DNA from: Pseudomonas sp. SORT22
GTDB lineage: Bacteria > Pseudomonadota > Gammaproteobacteria > Pseudomonadales > Pseudomonadaceae
Direction: 5' to 3'
Assembly (NCBI RefSeq): GCF_018417635.1
Contig: NZ_CP071007.1
Span: forward strand, 4,526,501-4,590,500
Length of the DNA: 64,000 nucleotides
The notes below the pieces were generated by a model, which worked only from the letters and a program-made list of their open reading frames with translations, was not told where the DNA came from and made no database searches. Of the stretch, positions 9,476-18,716 are shown piece by piece. Numbering within the stretch: position 1 is the first letter of the stretch; the number at the start of each line of letters is the position of its first letter. The position numbers were made by a program, and so were the translations under genes.

Positions 9476-9495
9476 GCGAGGCCGCCCGGCCTCGC
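9476..9495 (+). terminator. Intercistronic hairpin between pilin and chaperone
   Basis: GCGAGGC and GCCTCGC flank a six-base loop. No T-run follows, so it is more likely a partial terminator or mRNA-stabilising stem-loop than a full stop. Such elements after the first fimbrial gene commonly raise pilin output relative to chaperone and usher. Confidence 0.55.
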
Positions 9496-9538
9496 CATTG
9501 GCCCTGAAGCAAAACCCCTGAATCAAACGGTACAGACC

Positions 9539-10279
9539 ATGTTGCGTCGTTCTATTCCCGCATGCCTGGGGCTGCTCGGCATGCTCATGGCCGGCCAGGC
9601 CATGGCCAGTATTTCGCTGAGTGCCACGCGGATTGTCTTTGATGGCAACCACAAGGAAGCCAACGTCACCGTGCGCAATGGCAACCAGGACGTGCTGATT
9701 CAATCCTGGGTCGACGACAGCGATGCCCAGCGCAGCGTGCCCTTTGCCGTAACCCCGCCACTGGCACGGGTGTTCGCCCGTGAACAGCAGTTGCTGCGAG
9801 TGCTGTACGAAGGTGCCGGGATGCCTGCGGACAAAGAGTCGGTGGTCTGGCTCAACGTCCAGGAAATCCCTCAGGCCGCCGCCGCCAACACCCTGCAACT
9901 GGCCGTGCGCCAGCGCATCAAGATTTTCTTTCGCCCCGCAGGCTTGCCTGGCAATGCCCTTATGGCGCCGACCGAACTGCAATGGCAACTGCTGCGCCAC
10001 AGCGGCAAGACCCTGCTGCAGGTCAATAACCCGAGCCTTTATCACGTCTCGATGGCGGATATAAAACTTGAGGCGGGCAAACTTAGCGAACTGGCAGCGG
10101 ACTCAACCATGGTCGCGCCGGGTGAAGTAAAGACATTTCCGGTTAAAACCCTGGGTAGCGATAACAACGTGCGCCTGAGTTTTTCCAGCATCAACGATTA
10201 CGGTGCGCAAAACCAATACACCACGACACTGTCCAGCGGCCAGGCAAGTACCGCTGCCCAAGCGCCGGGCAAACAATAA
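9539..10279 (+). CDS. PapD-like periplasmic fimbrial chaperone
   Basis: A 246-residue secreted protein: signal peptide ending near QAMA/SI, then ISLSATRIVFDGNHKEANVTVRN, the first strands of the PapD Ig-like domain. The stretch AREQQLLRVLYEG carries the conserved region that holds the subunit C-terminus, and SVVWLNVQEIP is the family signature. The second domain (LQWQLLRHSGKTLLQV, FSSINDYGA) is present and the length is normal. It binds pilins by donor-strand complementation and delivers them to the usher encoded next. An 84-bp gap before the usher holds no visible gene. Confidence 0.92.
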   Translation: MLRRSIPACLGLLGMLMAGQAMASISLSATRIVFDGNHKEANVTVRNGNQDVLIQSWVDDSDAQRSVPFAVTPPLARVFAREQQLLRVLYEGAGMPADKESVVWLNVQEIPQAAAANTLQLAVRQRIKIFFRPAGLPGNALMAPTELQWQLLRHSGKTLLQVNNPSLYHVSMADIKLEAGKLSELAADSTMVAPGEVKTFPVKTLGSDNNVRLSFSSINDYGAQNQYTTTLSSGQASTAAQAPGKQ

Positions 10280-10363
10280 CGGTTAATGCCCAGGCGTTAA
10301 GCCTGCGCGTAACTGCGCCCCTCGCCGCGCCCAGTCGTTATTCGGGATACAAGGTTCCTTCGC

Positions 10364-12928
10364 ATGTCTTTATCTTCCGGTAACAGGCCAACTCATTGCG
10401 CCGGCCAACGTGCGTGCGCTCCGTCTGCAACTGCCCGTCTGTGGAAGTTGAGTGCCCTGTCGCTGGCCGTGCTTGGCGCGATGCCGGTGCTGGCCGCGCA
10501 GGACACCGGCGATGCGCAACAACTGGAAGCCTTCAACACCACCTTCCTGCAAGGCGCACCTTCGTCGGTCGACCTGCAACTGCTGCTGTCGGCCAACAGC
10601 GTGTTGCCGGGCAACTACCGGGTCGACCTGTACAGCAACGAAGTGCTGGTGGGCCGGCGTGACATCGATTTCAACCGCAACCCGGCCACCGGCCGCGTCG
10701 AACCGTGCCTGACCCTGGAGTTGCTGCAACAGCTGGGCATCGACCTGAACAAACTGCAGGCCCAGGGCAAGTTCGACCCGGACACCCCGCAAAGCTGCTA
10801 CGACCTTCCCAGCCTGATCGACCAGGCCAGCCTGCGCTATGACGCCGCGCGCCTGCAACTGGCGGCCAGCGTGCCGCAAGTGGCAATGCAGCGCGGTATC
10901 CGTGGCTACGTCGACCCGGCGCTGTGGGATGACGGTGTGCCGGCGGCGTTCATCAACTACCAGTACAACAGCAGCCGCAGCGCCGGCGATGCCGACACGC
11001 GCATCGCCAATAACCTCGGCCTGCGCAACGGCATCAACCTCGGTGCCTGGCGCTTGCGCAACGAGTCGAATTTCACCAGCAGCACCGGTCGCCCAAGCAC
11101 CTTCAAGAGCAACCGCAGCTACCTGCAGCATGACGTCACGGCCATCAAGGGCCAGTTCAGCGCCGGGGATATCTTCAGTGACACCGACCTGTTCGACAGC
11201 GTGCGCTATCGCGGTGTGAAGCTTGCCTCCGACGAAGGCATGCGCGCCGACAGCGAACGCGGCTACGCGCCGATCATCCGTGGCGTGGCACAAACCAACG
11301 CCACCGTCGAGATCCGCCAGAACAACTACATCCTGTACACCGCCAGCGTGCCGCCAGGGCCGTTCGAGATCAGCGACATCTACCCGTCCGGCTCCAACGG
11401 CGACCTGCAAATCACTATCGTCGAGGCTGACGGCCGCCGTCGGGTGACCACCCAGGCGTTCTCCAGCCTGCCGATCATGGTCCGTGAAGGCCAGGTCAAA
11501 TACAGCGTCTCGGCCGGCCAGTTCAACAGCAACACCGACGGCATGGCCACCCCGAACATCCTCAGCAGCACCCTGGCCTACGGTATCAGCAGCAGCCTCA
11601 CCGGGATCATCGGTGTACAGGCCAGCGACAACTACAAGGCGCTGTCGCTGGGCGCCGGCAAGAACACTTCGCTGGGCGCGGTGTCGTTCGACGTCACCCA
11701 TTCGAGCAGCCGCGCACTGGGGCAAACCACCCAGGGCAACAGTGTGCGTGCCCTCTACGCCAAGACCTTCACCGGCACCGACACCAACTTCACCCTGGCC
11801 GCGTACCGCTACTCCACCGAAGGTTTCCGTACCCTGACCGATCACGTCCAGGACTTGAGCAGCGACCTGGAGCGGCGCCCAGGCAACTCCAAGACCCGCA
11901 CCGACCTGACCATCAACCAGAGCATGGGCCGCAACCGCGAACTGGGCAGCCTGTACGTCAACGCCAGCGACCAGCGCTACTGGAACCGCGGCGGCTCGCA
12001 GAGCTTTTCGGCCGGCTACAGCAACAACTGGGGCGAAGCCAGCTACAACCTCGGCGTCACCCGCACCAAGGATTTGGGCGACGGCTACGGCGGCTCAAGC
12101 AGCGATACCCAGTTCAACCTGTCGGTGTCCTTCCCGCTGGGCAGCCGCGCCCGGGCGCCGCGTGCGTTCATCACCACCAGCACACAAAAAGGCGGCGACA
12201 GCACCCAGGTTGGCGTCAACGGCTACCTGTCCGAAACCAGCGACACCTTCTATTCGGTCCAGGGCGGCAACAGCAGCTCCGGCGGCAACTCCGCCTCGGC
12301 CAACCTCAACACCCGCACCTCGGTGGCCGACATCACCCTGGGCTACAGCCAGGGCCGCGGCTACGACTCGCAGAACCTCAACGTATCGGGCTCGGTGGTT
12401 GCCCACCAAGGTGGCATCAACCTCGGCCAGACCGTCGGCGAAACCTTCGCCCTGGCCCAGGTGCCGGGCGTCAAGGGCGCCAAGATCAGCAGCTACAGCG
12501 GCGTCGAAACCGGGCGCAACGGCTACGCGGTAATCCCCAATGCGCAACCTTACCGGGTCAACTGGATCAGCCTGGACACCCGCGAACTGGGCGGTGACAT
12601 CGAAATCGACAACGCCACCCAGCAACTGGTACCGCGCCGCGGCGCCGTGGTAGTGGCCCGCTACACCGGCAAGAGCGGGCGGCGGGTGCAGTTCGAACTG
12701 TTCGACGAACAGGGTGCGATGATCCCGTTCGGGGCTTCGCTGGAAGACGCCAGCGGCAAGCAACTGGCAATTTCCGACCCCAACGGCAAGGCGCTGGTGT
12801 TGCTTGAAGAAGACCAGGGCAGCCTAACCATCAACTGGGGCGAGCGCCAGTGCACAGCGCCATATAGCCTGCCGGAGCGGGACAAGGCACTGAACTATGA
12901 GCGTCAGCGGTTGGTGTGCAGGCCGTAA
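10364..12928 (+). CDS. Outer-membrane fimbrial usher (FimD/PapC family)
   Basis: An 854-residue protein of normal usher length. After a long signal region ending near VLAAQ come the N-terminal chaperone-binding domain (QLEAFNTTFLQG, GNYRVDLYSNEVLVGRRDIDF), the 24-strand barrel with its internal plug (RGVAQTNATVEIRQNN, PPGPFEISDIYP), and C-terminal domains (PRRGAVVVARY, GRRVQFELFDEQGAMIPFGA, then a late Cys in ERQCTAPY). It forms the assembly pore for the pilins. The operon ends here: the next gene is convergent after 18 bp, so no tip adhesin follows, unlike many Cup-type clusters. Confidence 0.94.
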   Translation: MSLSSGNRPTHCAGQRACAPSATARLWKLSALSLAVLGAMPVLAAQDTGDAQQLEAFNTTFLQGAPSSVDLQLLLSANSVLPGNYRVDLYSNEVLVGRRDIDFNRNPATGRVEPCLTLELLQQLGIDLNKLQAQGKFDPDTPQSCYDLPSLIDQASLRYDAARLQLAASVPQVAMQRGIRGYVDPALWDDGVPAAFINYQYNSSRSAGDADTRIANNLGLRNGINLGAWRLRNESNFTSSTGRPSTFKSNRSYLQHDVTAIKGQFSAGDIFSDTDLFDSVRYRGVKLASDEGMRADSERGYAPIIRGVAQTNATVEIRQNNYILYTASVPPGPFEISDIYPSGSNGDLQITIVEADGRRRVTTQAFSSLPIMVREGQVKYSVSAGQFNSNTDGMATPNILSSTLAYGISSSLTGIIGVQASDNYKALSLGAGKNTSLGAVSFDVTHSSSRALGQTTQGNSVRALYAKTFTGTDTNFTLAAYRYSTEGFRTLTDHVQDLSSDLERRPGNSKTRTDLTINQSMGRNRELGSLYVNASDQRYWNRGGSQSFSAGYSNNWGEASYNLGVTRTKDLGDGYGGSSSDTQFNLSVSFPLGSRARAPRAFITTSTQKGGDSTQVGVNGYLSETSDTFYSVQGGNSSSGGNSASANLNTRTSVADITLGYSQGRGYDSQNLNVSGSVVAHQGGINLGQTVGETFALAQVPGVKGAKISSYSGVETGRNGYAVIPNAQPYRVNWISLDTRELGGDIEIDNATQQLVPRRGAVVVARYTGKSGRRVQFELFDEQGAMIPFGASLEDASGKQLAISDPNGKALVLLEEDQGSLTINWGERQCTAPYSLPERDKALNYERQRLVCRP

Positions 12929-12946
12929 TCACCAGGGCCAAGTGGT

Positions 12947-13516
12947 TTACTCATGTTCAGCGGCCAACATTGATCTGAACTGAGAAACCGCCTCGGCAGA
13001 TAAACCCGCAGCTTCAAATACTGCACAGGTGAAGCTGACAGGTGCAGGGCCTGGCGCAGTTATGATCCGGTCTGCAACCATGGTGCCTGAACAGTCTTGA
13101 TAAAGAGCCTCGCCTTTATAACTTGCGGCATGTTGTTTGAGGAAATCCACGCTGTTCGAGGTGTGAGGCATCGTATTGAGAAGGTCAGCCCTCGCCAGCG
13201 CCAGCGTTCCTCCACATATTCCGGCGATCGTTGCCCCCGCGTCTCGGCTGGTACGAAGAAAGTCCCCAATATCTGGAGCATCTGCGTGTTCCCAGAGCTG
13301 TCCCCCGACGATGACGGCAACATCTGGTTTCCAGTCCAGGCATTGTTCCAGACTGCTATCGAGCGTGACCGCCAATCCTCCCTGCGAGAGGAATTGCCCT
13401 GGAACAGGGGTGAAAAAACCAAGGTCGATTCCGTAAAACGGTGATGCGGTTCCTGCAATAAAGGCATATTCCCAATCAGCAAAACCAGGTGTCAGAACCA
13501 AAGCTATGCGTGCCAT
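12947..13516 (-). CDS. DJ-1/PfpI family protein
   Basis: A 189-residue cytoplasmic protein of the class-I glutamine-amidotransferase-like superfamily. It opens with ARIALVLTPGFADWEYA, has DVAVIVGGQLWE in the middle, and carries the nucleophile-elbow Cys in GATIAGICGGTLALARA, with RIITAPGPAPVSF near the C-terminus. Members act as glyoxalases, chaperone-like deglycases, isonitrile hydratases or proteases, so the substrate cannot be told. It is convergent with the usher and starts about 80 bp from a strong bidirectional terminator. It looks like a monocistronic stress or detoxification gene. Confidence 0.85.
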   Translation of the reverse strand: MARIALVLTPGFADWEYAFIAGTASPFYGIDLGFFTPVPGQFLSQGGLAVTLDSSLEQCLDWKPDVAVIVGGQLWEHADAPDIGDFLRTSRDAGATIAGICGGTLALARADLLNTMPHTSNSVDFLKQHAASYKGEALYQDCSGTMVADRIITAPGPAPVSFTCAVFEAAGLSAEAVSQFRSMLAAEHE

Positions 13517-13597
13517 TTGTTCGAATCCTCCTTGAATTCCGAGACCATGATGCGGCGAACAACCCCTTGTCTCCGGCGGCTATTACGCGCAGAAACG

Positions 13598-13636
13598 AAA
13601 AAGCCCCCACAAACATAAATGTTTGCGGGGGCTTTT
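13598..13636. terminator. Bidirectional rho-independent terminator
   Basis: The stem AAAAAGCCCCC...GGGGGCTTTT closes over a loop containing CAAACATAAATGTTTG, which itself pairs. A-tract on one side and T-tract on the other make it usable in both directions. It ends the minus-strand tRNA-Ser transcript. Confidence 0.85.
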
Positions 13637-13648
13637 CTTTACTGCATA

Positions 13649-13738
13649 TGGCGGAGAGATAGGGATTTGAACCCTAGGTACTGTTGCCAGTACAACGGAT
13701 TTCGAATCCGTCCCGTTCGGCCACTCCGGCATCTCTCC
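13649..13738 (-). tRNA. tRNA-Ser (CGA)
   Basis: Read on the minus strand, GGAGAGA pairs with TCTCTCC in the acceptor stem, the discriminator is G and CCA is encoded. The anticodon stem-loop ACGGATTCGAAATCCGT gives anticodon CGA. The long variable arm (TTGTACTGGCAACAGTACC) and the GGTTCGAACCC T-arm are typical of a class-II tRNA for serine. Confidence 0.96.
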
Positions 13739-13831
13739 AGTGGCGCGCATGATACCAGCAGTTTGCCGAAAGGCAAAGCCTGTTTGCGAAAAAAATTCGC
13801 GTGGTATCAGGCGCTTGCGTGAACTTGCCGG

Positions 13832-14542
13832 TTACAGCGGCACGCCCAGGCGTTTGGCAACTTCTTCGTAGGCTTCGATAACGTCGCCCAGACCCTGGCG
13901 GAAGCGGTCCTTGTCCATCTTCTTGCGGGTTTCTTTGTCCCACAGGCGGCAGCCGTCCGGGCTGAATTCGTCACCCAGGACGATCTCGCCGTGGAATACG
14001 CCGAACTCAAGCTTGAAGTCGACCAGCAGCAGGCCAGCGTCGTCGAACAGTTTGTTCAGCACGTCGTTGACCTTGAGCGACAGCTCTTTCATCTTCGCCA
14101 GTTGCTCGGCGGTGCCCCAACCGAAGGCCACGACGTGGGATTCGTTGATGAACGGGTCGCCCTTGGCGTCGTCCTTGAGGAACAGCTCGAAGGTGTGCGG
14201 GGTGAGCTTCATGCCTTCTTCGACGCCCAGGCGCTTGACCAGGCTGCCGGCGGCGTAGTTGCGCACGACGCATTCGACCGGGATCATGTCGAGCTTCTTG
14301 ACCAGGCATTCGTTGTCGCCCAGCAGCTTGTCGAACTGGGTCGCAATGCCGGCTTCTTCAAGCTTTTGCATGATGAAGGCGTTGAACTTGTTGTTCACCA
14401 TGCCCTTGCGGTCGAGCTGTTCGATGCGCTTGCCGTCGAACGCCGAGGTGTCGTTGCGAAACAGCAGGATCAAGCGGTCAGCGTCGTCGGTCTTGTAAAC
14501 CGACTTGGCTTTGCCGCGGTAGAGTTCTTCACGTTTTTCCAT
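13832..14542 (-). CDS. purC: Phosphoribosylaminoimidazole-succinocarboxamide synthase
   Basis: A 236-residue SAICAR synthetase, the ATP-dependent step of purine synthesis joining aspartate to CAIR. Family signatures are visible: [23 protein letters not shown] (nucleotide-binding strands), [26 protein letters not shown] (substrate-binding loop), and LVDFKLEFG...[18 protein letters not shown]. Length and order match other Pseudomonas, where it follows the MBL-fold hydrolase and bamC in one direction. The ATG follows a GGAGCCC-type site in the 27-bp gap after the hydrolase gene. Confidence 0.97.
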   Translation of the reverse strand: MEKREELYRGKAKSVYKTDDADRLILLFRNDTSAFDGKRIEQLDRKGMVNNKFNAFIMQKLEEAGIATQFDKLLGDNECLVKKLDMIPVECVVRNYAAGSLVKRLGVEEGMKLTPHTFELFLKDDAKGDPFINESHVVAFGWGTAEQLAKMKELSLKVNDVLNKLFDDAGLLLVDFKLEFGVFHGEIVLGDEFSPDGCRLWDKETRKKMDKDRFRQGLGDVIEAYEEVAKRLGVPL

Positions 14543-14569
14543 GATGGGCTCCGCTTGGTAAATGATGGG

Positions 14570-15328
14570 CTAGGCGATTTCACGCCAGTCGAGCCCGGAA
14601 TCCTGATTGGCCACTTGCAGCCAGTCCGGGTCGCAGCCGAGGGTATCGACGAAGCATTGCCGGGCCAGCTGTGGCTGGTTGTTCTTGCTGCTGAGATGGG
14701 CCAGCACCAGGTGTTGCAGGTTCTGCCAGTCCAGCTCCGACACCAGGCGCGCGGCCTGATGGTTGTTCAAATGTCCGTAGTCGCCACCCACCCGCTGCTT
14801 CAAAAACATCGGGTACGGCCCGCGTCCGAGCAGGTCGCGACAGTGGTTGGCCTCGATCAGCAGGGCGTCCAGGCCCTGGTAGCTGCTGAGCAGGGCCGCA
14901 TCATACGAGCCCAGGTCGGTCAGCACGCCAAAGCGCCGGCTGCCATCGCCAAACACGTACTGCAGCGGCTCCAGCGCGTCGTGAGTGACGCCGACGGCGG
15001 TAACGCTCAGGTCGCCCAGCTGCAAGGTGTCGTTGGCGGCCAGGAAGCCTGCGGCCTCGACCGGCTTGCGCAAGCCGCGCAAGGTGCCGCGGCTGAGGTA
15101 GACCGGTACATTGTAGCGCCGCGACAGCAACCCGACCCCATGCACGTGGTCGGCATGTTCGTGGGTGACCAGCACCGCGCTCAATTGCGCCGCAGAAACG
15201 CCGAGCAGCGCCAGGCGCCGCTCGGTTTCACGCAGGGAAAAGCCGCAATCGACCAGCAGCAAGGTATTGCCACTGGCGATCAGCGTGCCATTTCCCTGGC
15301 TTCCACTTCCAAGTACGGCGAAGCGCAC
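14570..15328 (-). CDS. MBL-fold metallohydrolase
   Basis: A 252-residue metallo-beta-lactamase-fold protein. The metal motif THEHADH is followed by a conserved His further on, in VGVTHDALEPLQY, and by EANHCRDLL and LAHLSSKNNQP in the C-terminal half, as in the YycJ/PhnP-like group. It starts with GTG directly after the bamC stop codon, so translation is probably coupled. The gene is a constant member of the dapA-bamC-purC block in pseudomonads. Its substrate is unknown; a nuclease or phosphodiesterase is likely from the family. Confidence 0.88.
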   Translation of the reverse strand: MRFAVLGSGSQGNGTLIASGNTLLLVDCGFSLRETERRLALLGVSAAQLSAVLVTHEHADHVHGVGLLSRRYNVPVYLSRGTLRGLRKPVEAAGFLAANDTLQLGDLSVTAVGVTHDALEPLQYVFGDGSRRFGVLTDLGSYDAALLSSYQGLDALLIEANHCRDLLGRGPYPMFLKQRVGGDYGHLNNHQAARLVSELDWQNLQHLVLAHLSSKNNQPQLARQCFVDTLGCDPDWLQVANQDSGLDWREIA

Positions 15329-16441
15329 TTAACCCAGGTTGTCCTGAATCACGCTCAGCACGCGGCGGGCAACGTCTGCCGGGGCCACGGTGTTGATGTT
15401 CTTCTCGACGGTGACCTGGACGCTTTCGCCCACCTTGCTCAGGCGAACCTGGTAGCGCTCGGCACGGGCTTCACGCTCTTCCTTGCTCGGCGCACTGCCG
15501 AACAGGCGGCTGAAGAAGCCTGGCTGCTCTTTGGTCTCGGCTTTCTCGGCAAGGTTGATGTAGTACAGGCCCAGGCTGCGGTTGATGTCTTCAACACGCC
15601 ATTCGCCCTGCTCCAGGGCACGGCCAACGCTGGACCAGGCGCGATCGAGGTCGGCGCCCAGGTTCAGTACCGGGTTGCCGCTGCCGTCTTCGCTGAGGCT
15701 GACGCGGCTCGGGGTATCGAAGTCGCGGGCGGCAAGCAACGACACCGAACCGCCCTTCTCGGCGCTGCGGGTCATGCTGGCGAGCATTTCGTCGACCAGG
15801 ATGGCGTCAACACCGGTGTTGGCCGAACGTGCCGGGAATTCCTGCTCGGCAGTGCTGCCGGCCGGGCGTTCGACGGTCACGACGTAGACTTCACTGGTGT
15901 TGCGCTGCACGCCCGGCTCGATGCGGATGCGCGCACGGACTTCGTTGTCGCTGCTGCTCGAGGCACTGCCCAGGCGCTTGGCCATGGATGCCGAGAGTTC
16001 GTCGAACCGCTGCCAGGTGGTGTTGAATTCGCCGGTTTGCGGACGCTCTTCGGCAATCCGGAAGCCGTTGTCTTCAAAGAACTGACGGGCCACCGGCCAG
16101 ACTTCGGCCGGCGAGCGCTGGGCCAGGACCCAACGCGAGCTGCCGCTCTTCTGCAGGCTGAAATCGCTGATGTCGGCCGCGGCGTTCAACGGCAGCGGAC
16201 GCGGCACTTCGAATTCGCCCTTGACGTTGTCGTCGGCGACGTTGCGCGGGATCGGCAGCAGCGGGTCGAGCCGCTTGGCGCTGCTGACGTCCGGTGGCAG
16301 CTGCATTGGCGGCTTCTGGGTGGCCTCCAGATAATCGCTGCCACGGTCACGGAAGTAACCCTCTTCGCCCCAGAGCCAGCCGCAACCGCTGGTACTGGAG
16401 ATGATCAAGGCAAGGGCGGAAAGACCAGCCAATCGCTTCAT
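15329..16441 (-). CDS. bamC: Outer-membrane assembly lipoprotein BamC
   Basis: A 370-residue lipoprotein of the BAM complex that inserts outer-membrane proteins. The start [21 protein letters not shown] places a lipobox (STSGC) right after the signal; the longer in-frame ORF overlaps dapA. It then has the unstructured N-terminal stretch that binds BamD ([21 protein letters not shown]) and two helix-grip domains ([46 protein letters not shown]). It lies 17 bp after dapA, the arrangement for which it was first named NlpB/DapX. Confidence 0.94.
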   Translation of the reverse strand: MKRLAGLSALALIISSTSGCGWLWGEEGYFRDRGSDYLEATQKPPMQLPPDVSSAKRLDPLLPIPRNVADDNVKGEFEVPRPLPLNAAADISDFSLQKSGSSRWVLAQRSPAEVWPVARQFFEDNGFRIAEERPQTGEFNTTWQRFDELSASMAKRLGSASSSSDNEVRARIRIEPGVQRNTSEVYVVTVERPAGSTAEQEFPARSANTGVDAILVDEMLASMTRSAEKGGSVSLLAARDFDTPSRVSLSEDGSGNPVLNLGADLDRAWSSVGRALEQGEWRVEDINRSLGLYYINLAEKAETKEQPGFFSRLFGSAPSKEEREARAERYQVRLSKVGESVQVTVEKNINTVAPADVARRVLSVIQDNLG

Positions 16442-16458
16442 GCGGTGTACGTCCTCAA

Positions 16459-17337
16459 TTAAAACTTCAGGCCGCACTGGCGCATCGCCTGGCGTACCGT
16501 ATCGTGACAGGATTCGCTCAGCCAGGTCAGTGGCAGGCGGATGCCCTTGTGCATCAGGCCCATTTCGACCAAAGCCCACTTCACCGGAATCGGGTTGGCT
16601 TCGATGAACAGGTCCTTGTGCAGCGGCATCAGTTGTTCGTTGATTGCGCGAGCCTTCTGGGCATTGCCCTCAAGGGCGGCTTCGCACAGATCGGCCATTT
16701 CTCGCGGGGCGACGTTGGCGGTAACAGAGATGTTGCCCTTGCCGCCCAGCAGGATCAGCTCGACAGCGGTCGGGTCATCGCCGGACAGGACGATGAAGTC
16801 CTTGCTGACGCCGTCAAGGATGGCCTTGGCGCGCTTGAGGTCGCCGGTGGCCTCTTTGATGCCGATGATGTTCGGCACGCTCGACAAACGGATCACGGTC
16901 TCGGCCTGCATGTCGCAGGAGGTGCGGCCAGGGACGTTGTAGAGAATCTGCGGGATGTCGACGGCTTCGGCAATGTGCTTGAAGTGCTGGTACAGGCCTT
17001 CCTGGGTCGGCTTGTTGTAGTACGGCACCACCAGCAGGCAGGCATCGGCGCCGGCTTCCTTGGCGTTGCGGGTCAGGTGCACGGCTTCGCTGGTGGAGTT
17101 GGCGCCGGTGCCGGCGATCACCGGGATACGGCCATTGACCTGCTTGACCACCGCCTTGATGACTTCAATGTGCTCATTGACATCCAGGGTCGCCGACTCG
17201 CCGGTAGTACCGACGGCAACGATGGCGTGGGTGCCGTTTTCCAGGTGGAAGTCCACGAGTTTGCTGAGGCTGTCCCAATCAAGACGCCCTTGTGCATCCA
17301 TGGGTGTGACCAATGCCACCATACTGCCCGCAATCAT
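16459..17337 (-). CDS. dapA: 4-hydroxy-tetrahydrodipicolinate synthase
   Basis: A 292-residue class-I aldolase that condenses pyruvate and aspartate semialdehyde, the first step of the lysine and meso-diaminopimelate branch. The start [13 protein letters not shown] has a strong AGGAG upstream. Seen in the sequence: [11 protein letters not shown] (substrate loop), YYNKPTQEG with the catalytic Tyr, [12 protein letters not shown], and the Schiff-base Lys in [14 protein letters not shown]. It leads the minus-strand set with bamC and is divergent from gcvR across a 260-bp gap that holds no evident gene. Confidence 0.97.
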   Translation of the reverse strand: MIAGSMVALVTPMDAQGRLDWDSLSKLVDFHLENGTHAIVAVGTTGESATLDVNEHIEVIKAVVKQVNGRIPVIAGTGANSTSEAVHLTRNAKEAGADACLLVVPYYNKPTQEGLYQHFKHIAEAVDIPQILYNVPGRTSCDMQAETVIRLSSVPNIIGIKEATGDLKRAKAILDGVSKDFIVLSGDDPTAVELILLGGKGNISVTANVAPREMADLCEAALEGNAQKARAINEQLMPLHKDLFIEANPIPVKWALVEMGLMHKGIRLPLTWLSESCHDTVRQAMRQCGLKF

Positions 17338-17597
17338 GAAACTGCTCCTGCCGGAAAAAGAGAGCGGTAATGGTACTGGCGCCATCGGCCTTGCACAAGC
17401 GAAGCAGGCGGGCGGAGCATTCCCCTCGGCGGCCATTTTCGCTACCCTTCTGTCTTTGATCGGTACATAGTGGCCCGCCGGGCTGCCGACAATGCGCGTA
17501 GCCAGCGCCGCAAGGCTCGATCCTGAGCCCCGGGCGCCTGCCTACCGGCCTTTTTGCCACGTCAGGTACCGACCGCTCATCGCTTTAGGAATGCTGC

Positions 17598-18158
17598 ATG
17601 TCCACCCCCACCGTTCGCGAACAATTCCTTGTCATCAGCGCCCTGGGTGCCAATCCCATGGAACTGACCAACATCCTGTGCCGGGCCAGCAACGACAATC
17701 GTTGCTCGGTCGTCACCTCGCGCCTGACCCGCCACGGCGAGTGCAGTGCCCTGGTCCTGCAGGTCGCCGGCAGCTGGGACGCCCTGGCGCGCTTCGAAGG
17801 CGCCCTGCCGGGCCTGGCCAAGAAGCACACCTTCACCGTCAACGTGGTGCGCAGCGCCGAGCTCGAAGTTCGCCCGCTGTCGCTGCCGTACGTGGCCTAT
17901 GTCAGCGCCGCCTATCGCCCGGACATCATCAACGAGCTGTGCCAGTTCTTCATCGACCACCATGTGGAGCTGGAGAACCTCACCTGCGACACCTACCAGG
18001 CCCCGCAGACCGGCGGCACCATGCTCAACGCCACCTTTACCGTGACCCTGCCGGCAGGTACCCAGATCAGCTGGCTGCGTGACCAGTTCCTGGACTTCTC
18101 CGATGCGCTGAACCTGGATGCGCTGATCGAACCGTGGCGCCCACAGAACCCGATGTAA
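17598..18158 (+). CDS. gcvR: Glycine cleavage system regulatory protein GcvR (ACT domains)
   Basis: A 186-residue cytoplasmic protein with two ACT-type modules: the first from REQFLVISALGANPMELTNILCRASNDN, the second from PYVAYVSAAYRPDIINELCQFFIDHHVELENL. This is the GcvR layout, a protein that in E. coli binds GcvA to repress the glycine cleavage operon when glycine is scarce. In pseudomonads it sits, as here, between dapA and bcp. Bcp starts only 11 bp downstream, so they probably share an mRNA. Its target in this organism is not shown by the sequence. Confidence 0.88.
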   Translation: MSTPTVREQFLVISALGANPMELTNILCRASNDNRCSVVTSRLTRHGECSALVLQVAGSWDALARFEGALPGLAKKHTFTVNVVRSAELEVRPLSLPYVAYVSAAYRPDIINELCQFFIDHHVELENLTCDTYQAPQTGGTMLNATFTVTLPAGTQISWLRDQFLDFSDALNLDALIEPWRPQNPM

Positions 18159-18169
18159 GGAAGCTTTTC

Positions 18170-18643
18170 ATGGCCGTTGAACTCGACCAACCCGTCGCCG
18201 ATTTTGAGGCCCAGGCCACCAGCGGCCAGACCGTCAGCCTGGCCGGGCTTAAAGGCCAGCAGGTGGTGCTGTACTTCTACCCCAAGGACAGCACCCCGGG
18301 GTGCACCACCGAAGGCCAGGGTTTCCGTGACCAGCATGCAGCCTTCGCGGCGGCCAACACCCAGGTGTTCGGCGTATCGCGTGATGGCATCAAGTCCCAC
18401 GAGAACTTCAAGGCCAAGCAGGCCTTCCCCTTCGAGCTGATCAGCGACAAGGACGAAGCCCTGTGCCAGCTGTTCGACGTGATCAAGCTGAAGAAACTCT
18501 ACGGCAAGGAATACCTGGGCGTGGACCGCAGCACCTTCCTGATCGACAAGGACGGCGTGCTGCGCAAGGCCTGGCGTGGGGTGAAGGTGCCCGGGCATGT
18601 CGATGCCGTACTGGCTGAGGCGCAGACGCTGAACGCAAGATAA
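18170..18643 (+). CDS. bcp: Thiol peroxidase Bcp (peroxiredoxin Q type)
   Basis: A 157-residue cytoplasmic peroxiredoxin reducing H2O2 and organic hydroperoxides. The peroxidatic Cys is in YPKDSTPGCTTEG; the thioredoxin-fold strands VVLYFYPKD and ADTQVFGVSRD-like segments are present. The resolving Cys found five residues later in E. coli Bcp is replaced (CTTEGQ), so this enzyme should act in 1-Cys fashion or use another Cys such as the one in EALCQLF. The start is the ATG with AAGGAAG upstream, 11 bp after gcvR. The gene ends at a REP hairpin. Confidence 0.93.
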   Translation: MAVELDQPVADFEAQATSGQTVSLAGLKGQQVVLYFYPKDSTPGCTTEGQGFRDQHAAFAAANTQVFGVSRDGIKSHENFKAKQAFPFELISDKDEALCQLFDVIKLKKLYGKEYLGVDRSTFLIDKDGVLRKAWRGVKVPGHVDAVLAEAQTLNAR

Positions 18644-18647
18644 GCCA

Positions 18648-18712
18648 ATCGCGGGGCAAGCCCGCTCCCACAGGTTCTTTCACTCACTGTGGGAGCGGGC
18701 TTGCCCCGCGAT
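18648..18712. repeat. Inverted REP pair between bcp and perM
   Basis: ATCGCGGGGCAAGCCCGCTC and its complement face each other around a short loop with CCACAG...CTGTGG. This is the dispersed REP unit of P. putida-type genomes in head-to-head form. It lies between convergent genes and probably also ends both transcripts. Confidence 0.92.
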
Positions 18713-18716
18713 GCTT

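Noticed and set aside
13991..16462. 823-codon plus-strand ORF antisense to purC, MBL hydrolase and bamC
   Set aside because: It covers three well-supported genes and has no domain; the open frame is a result of codon bias.
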